A DNA stretch of 64,000 bases from Poriferisocius sp965200775. Lineage in GTDB: Bacteria; Actinomycetota; Acidimicrobiia; Acidimicrobiales; Bin134. A program made the position numbers and the translations under genes. A model generated the notes under the pieces. The model saw only the letters and a program-made list of their open reading frames with translations. It searched no databases and was not told where the DNA came from. Shown in pieces: positions 1 to 8,853 of the stretch (positions are counted from its first letter, which is position 1; every line of letters begins with the position of its first letter). Location: positions 620,001 to 684,000 of the forward strand of contig OZ241383.1 of assembly GCA_965200775.1 (NCBI GenBank). Direction: 5' to 3'.

Positions 1-2
1 TT

Positions 3-356
3 TGCGTGCCAACTGCCTGGACCGCCGGTTTCGATGCTGCGCAACGGGTTACCCCAGGATTCAGTCCCCAGGTTCAAGGCGCCGTGTCCCAAGCGAACCT
101 GAGCCAGGTGTTCATCGCCTGCGTGAGCCAGGTGGGGACGCACTCGGGGGTTGACTTTCTGGGATCATCTGTGGTGGTCGACAGCTTTGGTCGGGTGGTG
201 GCGGGCCCACTATCGGGCACCGAGGAGGAACAGCCGGTTATTTCCGTAGACCTCGATGACGTACAACGAGCCGAAGTTCGAGGACCGTTGATACGGCCGC
301 GAGACGACCGGCGTGTCGACATTTACGGCCTGGCCTACGATGGCTCAATATTGTGA
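3..356 (+). CDS. Carbon-nitrogen hydrolase (nitrilase superfamily), C-terminal part
   Basis: The reading frame is open to the left edge, so only the last ~117 residues are visible. They start at PTAW, which in this superfamily follows shortly after the catalytic cysteine, and continue with FLGSSVVVDSFGRVVAGPL and a run of the form EEEQPVISVDLD, both typical of the C-terminal half of nitrilase/N-carbamoylase-type amidohydrolases. The Glu-Lys-Cys triad lies outside the window, so substrate type cannot be judged. The stop overlaps the GTG start of the next gene (GTGA), so it probably belongs to the molybdenum hydroxylase operon and may act on an amide or carbamoyl intermediate of the same pathway (inference). 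Confidence 0.8.
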   Translation, partial: CVPTAWTAGFDAAQRVTPGFSPQVQGAVSQANLSQVFIACVSQVGTHSGVDFLGSSVVVDSFGRVVAGPLSGTEEEQPVISVDLDDVQRAEVRGPLIRPRDDRRVDIYGLAYDGSIL

Positions 357-1195
357 AGCCCGCAGCATTTCGTTACGAGCGGCCTCATGACGTAGCCGAA
401 GTCCTGCAACTTCTGGCAGAGCATGGTGACGAGGCCAAAATCCTGGCCGGTGGGCAAAGTTTGGTTCCGATGATGAACTTTCGTCTGGCCCGGCCTGAAG
501 TAGTCATCGACATTGGCGCGGTTCCGGGTCTGGACGAGGTCGCAAGGGATGAGAAGCACCTCAGGATTGGAACCCGGGTGCGTCATGTCACGCTTGAGCA
601 TCCCCAGCTCGATGGGCCGCTGAGTTCGGTGCTGGCCAGTGCGGCTCGCCATGTCGGCCATATCCCGATCCGGTTGCGTGGCACATTCGGCGGCTCCATC
701 GCCCATGCCGACCCCGCTGCCGAGTGGTGCCTCCTGGCCCGGACGTTGGACGCCGACATTGCTGTCAGGTCCACCCGCGGGGAACGGGTCATTGCCGCCG
801 CCGACCTGTTCGAGACGGCGTTCACCACCTCGATAGCCGATGACGAGTTGCTCACCGAAGTCCGCTTGCCAATGTTGGGCGATGACTGGAGAACAGGGTT
901 CTCGGAGTTCAGCCGCCGATCCGGCGACTTCGCGGTAGTCGCGATAGCAACCGCGGTCAGGCTCGCGGAGGGACGAGTCGTTGAAGCACGAATCGGCGCC
1001 GCGGGTGTCGGGGCAACACCAGTCCGTTTGGCCCAAGCCGAAGACGCGCTGGTCGGTCAGTCAACAGGCCCTGATGCCATAGATGCGGCATCGGAGGTAG
1101 CCGGTACGGAGGTAGACCCACGGGGAGACATCCACGGGTCAGCCGAATACCGGCGCGACCTGGTGCGGGCGCTGACTCGACGAGCGCTCTCATGA
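353..1195 (+). CDS. Xanthine dehydrogenase family FAD-binding subunit (CoxM-like)
   Basis: 280 residues, the usual size of a medium subunit of molybdenum hydroxylases. The N-terminus KPAAFRYERPHDVAEVL, the FAD pyrophosphate-binding motif AGGQSLVPMMNFRLARP (about residues 32-48) and the second FAD motif RGTFGGSIAHADPAAEW (about 109-125) are all clear. It transfers electrons from the iron-sulfur subunit to FAD. The GTG start overlaps the preceding stop and its own stop overlaps the ATG of the large subunit (ATGA), so it is translated as part of a coupled operon. The substrate of the complex cannot be read from this subunit. Confidence 0.93.
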   Translation: MKPAAFRYERPHDVAEVLQLLAEHGDEAKILAGGQSLVPMMNFRLARPEVVIDIGAVPGLDEVARDEKHLRIGTRVRHVTLEHPQLDGPLSSVLASAARHVGHIPIRLRGTFGGSIAHADPAAEWCLLARTLDADIAVRSTRGERVIAAADLFETAFTTSIADDELLTEVRLPMLGDDWRTGFSEFSRRSGDFAVVAIATAVRLAEGRVVEARIGAAGVGATPVRLAQAEDALVGQSTGPDAIDAASEVAGTEVDPRGDIHGSAEYRRDLVRALTRRALS

Positions 1196-3480
1196 CGTCG
1201 GGTGGCCCCTGGGTCGGGCGGTCACTGCGTCGTGTTGAGGACCCAGCTTTTGTCCGCGGTGAGGGCCGTTATGTGGGGGACGTGGCGTCCGGGATGGTGA
1301 CGGCGCGATTTATTCGCAGCTCGTTGCCGACGGGAGTGATCCGATCCATTGATGGGCCTTGCTACACCGCGACCGACCTCGACGCGGCCGGTGTCGGCGA
1401 GATCACCGCAGTGCTTCACATCCCGAATTTCGTAAAGGTCCGCCAACCCCTGCTGGCCCGTGACCGTGTCCGATTCGTGGGCGAGCCTGTTGCCGTCGTT
1501 GTCGGGCGAACGCCTGAAGAAGCCGAAGACTTGGCCGAGCAGGTTGTCGTCGATCTGGAGCCATGCGACGACTCGCTGGTTCATTCCGCCGAAGCTGTCA
1601 CCAACACGGTTGTGGAAGGGCAGTTCGTTTCCGAGAGCATCGAAGAAGCCCTTGGTCGCGCCGATCATCTGGTGGAGGTAGTCCTCACGTCTCACCGGCA
1701 GGCAGCGCTGCCTCTCGAGACGCGCGGAGCCACTGCTGAGTTCGACTCGCGAACCGGGCGTCTGAAAGTTCATACCTCCACGCAGGCTCCCCATGTTGTG
1801 CGAACTGCGATAAGCGACCTGCTCCGAATTCCCGAAGCCGATGTTCATGTGGTGGCCCCCGACGTAGGGGGTGGGTTTGGACAGAAGCTGCCGCTTGCCC
1901 GTGAGGACGTTGTGGTCGCATGGCTGGCATTGCAGCGACGGGGGAGTGTGGCATGGATCGAGGACCGGTCGGAAAACCTCGCCTCGTCCTGGCACAGCCG
2001 CGATCAGACCTATTGGGTCAAGGGCGGGTTCACTGACGAGGGGGACCTGCTTGCCATCGACGCCGAGGTCACCTGCGATGTCGGTGCGTGGTCGTGCTAC
2101 CCCATTACGTGGGGAGTGGAGCCGCTTATGGCGCTGGGTGAGCTTCCCGGCCCGTACAAGGTGGCCCAGTACCGAGTTCGTTCCCGAGGCGAGAGCAGCT
2201 ACCGCTGCCCAGTTGCTCCATACCGCGGGGTTTCCCGTCCGGTGATCACCGCCGCGATTGAACGATTGGTCGATACAGCAGCGCGCCGCCTCCAAATCGA
2301 TCCCGTTGAGATACGTCGGCGGAACCTGGTAACCGACTTTCCCCACACCTCGGTGACCGGCGTGGTGCATGATGCCGGGACATACGTCGAATCGCTTGAC
2401 GCGGCCGTCGAATACTTTGGGCTCGATGAGTTCCGGAGCCGGCAGGCTCGTGCCCTGGAGAGTGGCGGGCCGCTGCTTGGCGTCGGGATCGCCACTTTCG
2501 CGGAACGAACCGGGTATGGCACTCCGGTATTCGCCACCCGAGCTATGGGCGTGACCCCCGGCTACGAGACGGTCACCATGACCATGGACCCATCGGGGTT
2601 CGTCGAAGCGTCCATAGGGGCTTCACCACACGGGCAGGGTCTCGAAACCACCCTGGCCCAAGTGATCGCCGATGAACTGGCCATTGACGTGAACCAGGTC
2701 CGGATCGTCCACGGTGACACCGACCGTACGCCGTATGGGTGGGGAACCTTTGCCAGCCGCTCGATGGTGATATCGGGTGGTGCATCTCAGATAGCAGCAG
2801 GCCGATTGCGTGATCGTCTGGCCCAGGTGGCCTCAGCAGTGCTTGAGGCCAACACCGACGACATCGTCTTCTCAGATGGGCGGGCGAACGTAGTCGGGAC
2901 GGACATCGGGATTCCCATCCCGGAACTGGCCCGGATTGCTCATCACCACACCGAACGGCTCGATCCCGGTACTCCGGCCGGGTTGGCGGTGGAAGCCTCG
3001 TACGATCCAGCGGGCACATTCTCAAATGCTTGCCATGTAGCAGAGGTGGAAATCGACCCGGAGACCGGTGCGACGACGGTAACGCGGTTCGTGGTGGTTG
3101 AAGACGCCGGCAGGTTGATCAACCCCATGATCGTGGACGGGCAAATTCGAGGTGGGGTTACGCAGGGAATCGCAAACGCGCTGTTCGAGGAGGTTGTCTA
3201 TGACGATGACGGGATCATCTTGACGTCGTCGCTCATGGACTACCTGCCGCCAACAGCGGCTGAGATTCCCGACATAGAGATACGGCACCTCGAGACGATC
3301 ACGGATGCGACGATAACGGGGGCCAAAGGCCTTGGGGAGGGTGGAACCATCGGCGCTCCGGCTGCGGTCCTCAATGCGATTTCCGATGCACTGGCCCCCT
3401 TGGAGCTGGCCGTTGATGAGATGCCGGCCACGCCCGAGAGGGTTCGTACGCTAATCCGCTCTCGGGAGGACTCTCGTTGA
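1192..3480 (+). CDS. Molybdopterin-binding large subunit 1, xanthine dehydrogenase family (CoxL-like)
   Basis: 762 residues. It starts with the family hallmark GRSLRRVEDPAFVRGEGRYV and shows VGEPVAVVV, the molybdopterin-contact loop VGGGFGQKLPL, and the C-terminal KGLGEGGTIGAPAAVLNAI containing the catalytic glutamate (GEGG). The active-site loop reads APYRGVSRP; it is not the CSFR loop of form I CO dehydrogenase, so aerobic CO oxidation is unlikely. The substrate is probably a heterocycle or aldehyde, unknown. ATGA overlap upstream and TTGA overlap downstream make it part of one coupled operon. A paralogous large subunit follows two genes later. Confidence 0.92.
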   Translation: MTSGGPWVGRSLRRVEDPAFVRGEGRYVGDVASGMVTARFIRSSLPTGVIRSIDGPCYTATDLDAAGVGEITAVLHIPNFVKVRQPLLARDRVRFVGEPVAVVVGRTPEEAEDLAEQVVVDLEPCDDSLVHSAEAVTNTVVEGQFVSESIEEALGRADHLVEVVLTSHRQAALPLETRGATAEFDSRTGRLKVHTSTQAPHVVRTAISDLLRIPEADVHVVAPDVGGGFGQKLPLAREDVVVAWLALQRRGSVAWIEDRSENLASSWHSRDQTYWVKGGFTDEGDLLAIDAEVTCDVGAWSCYPITWGVEPLMALGELPGPYKVAQYRVRSRGESSYRCPVAPYRGVSRPVITAAIERLVDTAARRLQIDPVEIRRRNLVTDFPHTSVTGVVHDAGTYVESLDAAVEYFGLDEFRSRQARALESGGPLLGVGIATFAERTGYGTPVFATRAMGVTPGYETVTMTMDPSGFVEASIGASPHGQGLETTLAQVIADELAIDVNQVRIVHGDTDRTPYGWGTFASRSMVISGGASQIAAGRLRDRLAQVASAVLEANTDDIVFSDGRANVVGTDIGIPIPELARIAHHHTERLDPGTPAGLAVEASYDPAGTFSNACHVAEVEIDPETGATTVTRFVVVEDAGRLINPMIVDGQIRGGVTQGIANALFEEVVYDDDGIILTSSLMDYLPPTAAEIPDIEIRHLETITDATITGAKGLGEGGTIGAPAAVLNAISDALAPLELAVDEMPATPERVRTLIRSREDSR

Positions 3481-3953
3481 TTCCGGACAAAGGGCCAGTG
3501 ACGCTGACCGTGAACGGGGTTCAGCACCATATCCAGGTGGAACCGAGACGGACTCTGGCAGACACGCTTCGCGACGACTGCGGACTGACCGGAACTCACC
3601 TCGGGTGCGAGCACGGGGTCTGCGGCGCCTGCACTGTGCTGGTGGATGGTGACCCTGTTCGTGCTTGCCTCATGTTCGCCGTGCAGGCCGCCGACAGTGA
3701 GATCACCACCATCGAGGGTCTGGCCGACAGTCCCTCGGAGCTTCATCCGCTCCAAGAGGCCTTCTCGGTTCACCACGCCCTTCAGTGCGGGTTCTGCACT
3801 CCCGGGTTCCTGATGCTGGCCGTCGGCATACTCGACCGGGAACCCGACATAGACGACGACGAGTTGCGCGAAGCCCTGTCCTCCAACCTGTGTCGCTGTA
3901 CCGGGTACCAGACCATCGTCGAAGCGGTTCGAAGCGTCCGCGACCAACCGTGA
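3477..3953 (+). CDS. (2Fe-2S)-binding small subunit, xanthine dehydrogenase family (CoxS-like)
   Basis: 158 residues with both expected iron-sulfur sites: the plant-ferredoxin-type motif GCEHGVCGACTVLVDG (about residues 42-57) and the C-terminal domain cysteines CGFCTPGFLMLAVG and SNLCRCTGYQTIVEAV. It passes electrons from the molybdenum centre to the FAD subunit. The start is TTG at 3477, overlapping the stop of the large subunit; no in-frame ATG fits before the conserved VTLTVNGV strand. The stop overlaps the GTG of the second large subunit, so this single small subunit may serve both large subunits. Confidence 0.92.
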   Translation: MIPDKGPVTLTVNGVQHHIQVEPRRTLADTLRDDCGLTGTHLGCEHGVCGACTVLVDGDPVRACLMFAVQAADSEITTIEGLADSPSELHPLQEAFSVHHALQCGFCTPGFLMLAVGILDREPDIDDDELREALSSNLCRCTGYQTIVEAVRSVRDQP

Positions 3954-6175
3954 TTGGAGAATCGGTTCGCCGTCTTGAGGACGGCCCGCTGTTGCTGGGG
4001 AGTGGTCGGTTTGTTGCCGACATCTCGTTTCCCAACGAAGCCCACTTGCGAGTGGTTCGCTCCGAGGTGGCGAATGGCCTGATCATCGACATCGATGTCT
4101 CGCAAGCCCGCCTGGCCCCTGGTGTCGTCGGCGTTTGGACCAGTGAGGATCTGGCTGCGCTGCCGCCAATCGACTTCCGCCAGATCGGATACAGCGAGCT
4201 TGTGCCTCACCGGCAACCCGTCTTGGCCCGAGATGCGGTTAGGTACGTGGGTGAGCCGGTGGCCGTCGTGGTCGCAGAGGATGCCTATCTGGCTGAGGAC
4301 ATCACCGAGCTTGTCATCGTGGAAATAGAGCCGGTTGATGCTGAACCAGTTGAGATCATGGTGCTTGAGAGTGAGTACGGGGAGGTTGACCAGGCGTTTT
4401 CCGAAGCCTGCCACATACTGGAACTAGAGCTTGCCATCGGTCGCCACTCTGGTGTCCCAATGGAGACGCGGGGCCTGATTGCCCGGCCGGACCCGACTTC
4501 ACGTTGCCTCGAACTCCATGGGGCATCAAAGGTGCCCCACTACACGTGCGCAGCGATCAGCGCCATGCTTGGCCTGAGTCCTCAATCGGTAGTAGGCCGC
4601 GAGTGTCAGGTGGGAGGGGGGTTCGGAATTCGGGGTGAGTTGTACCCGGAAGACGTGCTGGTTGCGTGGGCTGCTCTTCGTCTGAATCGGCCCGTGAAGT
4701 GGGTCGAAGACCGCCGCGAACACCTTGTCGCGGCCAATCACAGCCGTGATCAACGCCATCGAGTCCGGGCGGCCGTGGACAGTGATGGGCATATCACCGC
4801 GGTTGACGATGAGTTCTGGTGCGACCAGGGGGCGTATGTCCGTACTCATGGCGCCACAGTGCCTTCGCTGACCGCCGCAATGTTGCCCGGCCCCTATGTC
4901 TTGCCTGCATACCGGTCTCGGGGTCGCATATGCCTTAGCAACAAGACGCCGTCGGGCACATACAGAGCTCCCGGACGATTCGAGGCGACCTTCGTTTGTG
5001 AGCGAGTGGTCGAGGCAGCGGCTCGTTTGGTTGGACTCGACCCGGTAAGTATCCGGCGCCGCAACCTGATCCCTGCCGATGCGATGCCGTTTGACCGGAA
5101 GCTGTCCGCTCTGGGTACGTCGGTAGTCCTGGATTCGGGTGACTACCCTCGGACACTCGAACGACTCGTTGACCACATTGAGTTCGAACGACTCGACCGT
5201 GAGCTGGCGCAGAGGAGGGCAGCCGGGGAACTGGTTGGGCTGGGCATAGCCATGTTCGTCGAGAAGTCGGGACTCGGGCCCTTCGATGACGTTCAGATCT
5301 CTGTCCATGGCGATGGTTCCGTGGAAGTTGTGACCGGCGCCGCTTCGGTCGGGCAAGGGGTCGAAACCGTGGTTGCCCAAATCTGTGCCGATGATCTCGG
5401 CATGGATTACCGGAACGTAAAGGTGGTCCATGGCCAGACTGACCGCATCTCGCGCGGAATGGGCGCGTTCGCGAGCCGGGTAACGGTGATGACAGGGTCT
5501 GCTTCCCGTTTGGCGACCGATGCCGTCAAAGAAGTCGGCCGCGAGCTTGCGGCCGACTTACTCGAGGCGAGCGTGGAGGACCTGGAGTACAGGTCGGGGG
5601 CGATCGGTGTACGCGGGCAACCTGGTAGGGCCCTCACCCTGGCCGAGATCGCTTTGGCTCATGGCGAACCGTTGCGGGCTGAAGCGACATTCGCCACCGA
5701 CCACATGACATATCCGTATGGAGCCCATGCCGCGGTCGTCGAAATCGATCGCCACACGGGGGCGATCAATATCGAACGGTACGTTGTGGCCTACGACGTC
5801 GGTCGTGCCATCAACCCGATGTTGATTGAAGGTCAGATTCAAGGCGGTGTAGCGCAGGGCATTGGCGGCGCCTTCCTTGAGGAGTTCCTCTACGACAACA
5901 TGGGCCAGCCGCTGGCGACCTCGTTTATGGACTACTTGATGCCTACGGCATCGGAGAGCCCCACGGTGGAGATACTGATTTCCGAGGATGCTCCCAGCAC
6001 CACGAATCCGCTTGGGGTCAAGGGGGCAGGAGAGGGTGGTACCAATGCGTGTGGTGCCGTGTTGGCAGCCGCCGTTGAACAGGCGGTCGGTCTGCCAGGG
6101 GCCGTCACCGACCTGCCGATCACGCCTGAGATGACCAGGGCGTTGATAAGACATGCGGGAGATGCCAGGCGGTGA
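3950..6175 (+). CDS. Molybdopterin-binding large subunit 2, xanthine dehydrogenase family
   Basis: 741 residues from the GTG at 3950, which overlaps the stop of the small subunit (GTGA) and begins with IGESVRRLEDGPLLLGSGRFV, aligning with the start of large subunit 1. The frame is open further upstream to 3785, but those residues are the antisense-free shadow of the small subunit and carry no family similarity. Visible motifs are VGGGFGIRGELYPEDV, the active-site loop GTYRAPGRFEA and KGAGEGGTNACGAVL with the catalytic glutamate. The loop differs from that of subunit 1 (APYRGVSRP), suggesting a different substrate or a heteromeric arrangement. Convergent with the acyl-CoA ligase gene 13 bp away. 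Confidence 0.92.
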   Translation: MIGESVRRLEDGPLLLGSGRFVADISFPNEAHLRVVRSEVANGLIIDIDVSQARLAPGVVGVWTSEDLAALPPIDFRQIGYSELVPHRQPVLARDAVRYVGEPVAVVVAEDAYLAEDITELVIVEIEPVDAEPVEIMVLESEYGEVDQAFSEACHILELELAIGRHSGVPMETRGLIARPDPTSRCLELHGASKVPHYTCAAISAMLGLSPQSVVGRECQVGGGFGIRGELYPEDVLVAWAALRLNRPVKWVEDRREHLVAANHSRDQRHRVRAAVDSDGHITAVDDEFWCDQGAYVRTHGATVPSLTAAMLPGPYVLPAYRSRGRICLSNKTPSGTYRAPGRFEATFVCERVVEAAARLVGLDPVSIRRRNLIPADAMPFDRKLSALGTSVVLDSGDYPRTLERLVDHIEFERLDRELAQRRAAGELVGLGIAMFVEKSGLGPFDDVQISVHGDGSVEVVTGAASVGQGVETVVAQICADDLGMDYRNVKVVHGQTDRISRGMGAFASRVTVMTGSASRLATDAVKEVGRELAADLLEASVEDLEYRSGAIGVRGQPGRALTLAEIALAHGEPLRAEATFATDHMTYPYGAHAAVVEIDRHTGAINIERYVVAYDVGRAINPMLIEGQIQGGVAQGIGGAFLEEFLYDNMGQPLATSFMDYLMPTASESPTVEILISEDAPSTTNPLGVKGAGEGGTNACGAVLAAAVEQAVGLPGAVTDLPITPEMTRALIRHAGDARR

Positions 6176-6188
6176 ATCTTCAGGGCCT

Positions 6189-7679
6189 TCAGGGCCAGAG
6201 CTGGTCGCGGAGTTTGGTGCGGAGCACCTTGCCGGTGGGGTCGCGGTCGACGGTGGGGCGGATGATGTAGCGGCGGGGGCGCTTGTAGCCGGCGAGGTGC
6301 TCGGCGCAGGCTACGTCGATGGCTGCGGTCACCTCGTCGGCGTCGAAACCGTCGGTCACGGCGAGGAAAACCACCACCCGCTCGCCCCGGTCGGGGTCGG
6401 GTCCGCCCACGGCGCAAGCGTCGGCCACCCCCTCCACCGCGAAGATCACATCCTCGATCTCGGCGGGGTAGATGTTCACCCCGGCGGCCACGATCACCTC
6501 GGAGCTACGGCCCGAAAGGTACAGATAGCCGTCCTCGTCGAGGTAGCCGATGTCGCCCACCGAGAAGTACCCGTCGTCGTTGTAGGCGTCGTCGGTCTTG
6601 TCGTCGGCGTTGATGTAGCGGAAGTAGCGGCCCTCCGGACGCCGGAAGTACACAGTGCCGGCTTCGCCTGGTTCCAACAGCTCGCCATTGTCGTCCACGA
6701 TCTGGATGGACAGCCCCCCGATGGGAGTACCCACCGTGCCGGGTCGGGCCAGCCACTCGGGTGAGCTGCACATTGTCATCCCGCCCTCGGTGAAGCCGTA
6801 GTACTCGGTGAAGATCGGCCCCCACCATTCGATCATGCCCCGCTTCAGCGGCACCGGGCAGGGCTCACCGCCGTGCAGCACGGTGGCCAGGCCCGAGTAG
6901 TCGAGCTCGGCCCGGCGCTCGGCGGGCAGCCCCAGGAGCTGGCGGAACATGGTGGGCACCATGATGGTGGCCGTCACCCCGTCGTTGATCACGTCCACGG
7001 CCCGGTCGGCGTCCCACCTGTCCATGATCCGCATGGGGGTGCCGTTGGCCAGCGCTCCAAGAGCGAACGCCAGCGGAGCGCCGTGGAAGAGCTGCGCCAC
7101 CATGAGGTGCTTGCCGTCCCGGGGGAGACCCAGCCCCTGGGCTCCCAGCGAGGACAGCGACCACCACTGCTCGAACGTCGATTCCGAGTCCAGCGTTCGC
7201 TCCACCCCCTTGGGACGGCCGGTGGTACCCGACGTGTAAGGGATGCGAAAGCCGGTTCCGCCAGCCGGGAACGGAGTTGGGTCTTGCCCGTTTACCCAGG
7301 CGTCGAAGCCGTCGCCAATCCAGATCACCGGTCGTTCGCCGGCGGCGTCTGCCGCTGCGAGGGTGTCGGTAGCCACAAGCGCCGATCCGGCGTCGTCCAG
7401 CACGTAGCCGATTTCCGAAGCGGTCCAGTTGGTCTTGATCGGGGTCATCTTCAATCCGGCCCGAAAGCAGGCCAGCATGATCTCCACGAACTCGGTGCGG
7501 TTGGAGCACACCAGACCGACATGGTCGCCTGGTGACGCACCGGCGTCGAGCAAGCCCCGCCCGATGGCGTGGGTGCGGCGGTCGAGTTCGGCCCAGCTCA
7601 GCTGGTGGGTGTCGTCCTCCAGGGCTAGGTCGTGGGGGTCTCGACCGGTCAACTCCGCCAGTACCGATGGTTCGCTCAC
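6189..7679 (-). CDS. AMP-forming acyl-CoA synthetase (class I adenylate-forming)
   Basis: 496 residues. The adenylation motif IPYTSGTTGRPKGVERT, the EYYGFTEGGMT motif, the hinge region GDIGYLDEDGYLYLSGR and the C-terminal catalytic lysine context DPTGKVLRTKLRDQLW are all present, so it should activate a carboxylic acid with ATP and CoA. I chose GTG at 7679 because it is preceded by GGAGG and overlaps the stop of the acyl-CoA dehydrogenase (GTGA); the frame extends upstream to 7880 but over that gene. It is last in an operon with the dehydrogenase, an ADP-forming ligase-like gene and a cupin. Substrate unknown. Confidence 0.92.
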   Translation of the reverse strand: MSEPSVLAELTGRDPHDLALEDDTHQLSWAELDRRTHAIGRGLLDAGASPGDHVGLVCSNRTEFVEIMLACFRAGLKMTPIKTNWTASEIGYVLDDAGSALVATDTLAAADAAGERPVIWIGDGFDAWVNGQDPTPFPAGGTGFRIPYTSGTTGRPKGVERTLDSESTFEQWWSLSSLGAQGLGLPRDGKHLMVAQLFHGAPLAFALGALANGTPMRIMDRWDADRAVDVINDGVTATIMVPTMFRQLLGLPAERRAELDYSGLATVLHGGEPCPVPLKRGMIEWWGPIFTEYYGFTEGGMTMCSSPEWLARPGTVGTPIGGLSIQIVDDNGELLEPGEAGTVYFRRPEGRYFRYINADDKTDDAYNDDGYFSVGDIGYLDEDGYLYLSGRSSEVIVAAGVNIYPAEIEDVIFAVEGVADACAVGGPDPDRGERVVVFLAVTDGFDADEVTAAIDVACAEHLAGYKRPRRYIIRPTVDRDPTGKVLRTKLRDQLWP

Positions 7680-8839
7680 TGGTTTGCCTCCGGTTGTTTC
7701 GCACCTACCCCGATCTGGCGGGCGATGATGTTTCGCTGAACCTCGCTGGAGCCCGCCCCGATGGTGCCGAGGCGGGCGTTGCGCCAGTGGAGTTGCATGT
7801 TGGAGTCGAGCGTGTAGCCATAGCCGCCCATCACCTGCATGCCGGTGTAGCTGGCCCGCATCATGGCCTCGCTGATCCACAGCTTTGCCATCGACACCTC
7901 AAGAGCGCACCGTTCGCCGACGGCAATGCGCCGGGCCAGGTCCCAGGTGAGGGTGCGGGCGATGTTCACATCCACCGCTACGTCGGCCAGCATGTGCTGA
8001 ATGGCCTGGAAACGCCCGATGACCTGGCCGAACTGCTCCCGGGTGTTGGAATAGTCGATCGCTTCTTCCAGGATGGCCTCCATCGGCCCCAGGTTGATGG
8101 GCAGCGAGGAGAACCTCTCCCGTTCCAGGTTGGTCTGGAGGTTGCGGTGCCCCTGGCCCTCTGAGCCCAAGATGTTGGATGCCGGCACCCGTACATCGGT
8201 GTAGGTGACCATGTTGGTGCCGCTGGCCCGCTCCCCGACGGTCTCGATGGGGGTGATCTCGATGCCGGGGCTGGCCAGGTCAACCACGAAGAAAGTGATG
8301 CCCTCCTGCTTCACCGGTTCGTCGGAGGTGCGCGTGGCCAGCATCACGTAGTCGGCGTGGCGGGCGAAGGAACTCCACATCTTGGTGCCGTTGATCACGT
8401 ACTCGTCGCCTTCGCGCACCGCCCGGCACTTCAGGCTGAAAGCGTCCGACCCGGCGTCGGGCTCGCTGAGCGAGAAGCAGAACTTGTACTTGCCGGTGGC
8501 GATGTCGGGCAGGAACTGCTCCCGCTGGGCTTCGGATCCGTATGCCTGGAGACCCCCGGAAGCGTGGATGGCCGACCGGTACACCATGATGGCGAACGAC
8601 ATCATGGCCCGGCTCAACTCGTGCAACACGATGGCCACCTCGACGATGCCACCCCCCTGCCCGCCGTAGCGCTCGGGGATTCCCACCCCCATGAACCCGG
8701 CGTCGGCGAACCGCTGGTAGGTCTCCAGAGGGGGCTCACCCTTGAGATCCCACTCCCTGGCGAACGCATCGGGCATCTCCCGGGCGACGAAAGTCCGCAC
8801 CGAGTCCCTCAGCAGTTCCTGTTCGGGGGTGAACTCCAT
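7676..8839 (-). CDS. Acyl-CoA dehydrogenase
   Basis: 387 residues, the normal length for the family. Recognisable elements are CFSLSEPDAGSDAFSLKCRA (flavin/substrate loop), NGTKMWSSFARHADYVMLA, and the C-terminal signature MQVMGGYGYTLDSNMQLHWR followed by RDARLGTIGAGSSEVQRN-like sequence. It would introduce an alpha,beta double bond in an acyl-CoA using FAD and pass electrons to ETF. It lies 14 bp downstream of the ADP-forming ligase-like gene and overlaps the acyl-CoA synthetase by 4 bp, so all three are probably co-transcribed. A beta-oxidation-like role on a specific side chain is inferred. Confidence 0.93.
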   Translation of the reverse strand: MEFTPEQELLRDSVRTFVAREMPDAFAREWDLKGEPPLETYQRFADAGFMGVGIPERYGGQGGGIVEVAIVLHELSRAMMSFAIMVYRSAIHASGGLQAYGSEAQREQFLPDIATGKYKFCFSLSEPDAGSDAFSLKCRAVREGDEYVINGTKMWSSFARHADYVMLATRTSDEPVKQEGITFFVVDLASPGIEITPIETVGERASGTNMVTYTDVRVPASNILGSEGQGHRNLQTNLERERFSSLPINLGPMEAILEEAIDYSNTREQFGQVIGRFQAIQHMLADVAVDVNIARTLTWDLARRIAVGERCALEVSMAKLWISEAMMRASYTGMQVMGGYGYTLDSNMQLHWRNARLGTIGAGSSEVQRNIIARQIGVGAKQPEANQ

Positions 8840-8853
8840 GGCCGCTCCCAGCG

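Noticed and set aside
1192..6175. Aerobic CO dehydrogenase (coxMSL)
   Set aside because: Subunit types fit, but neither large subunit has the CSFR active-site loop of form I CO dehydrogenase, and two large subunits are present.
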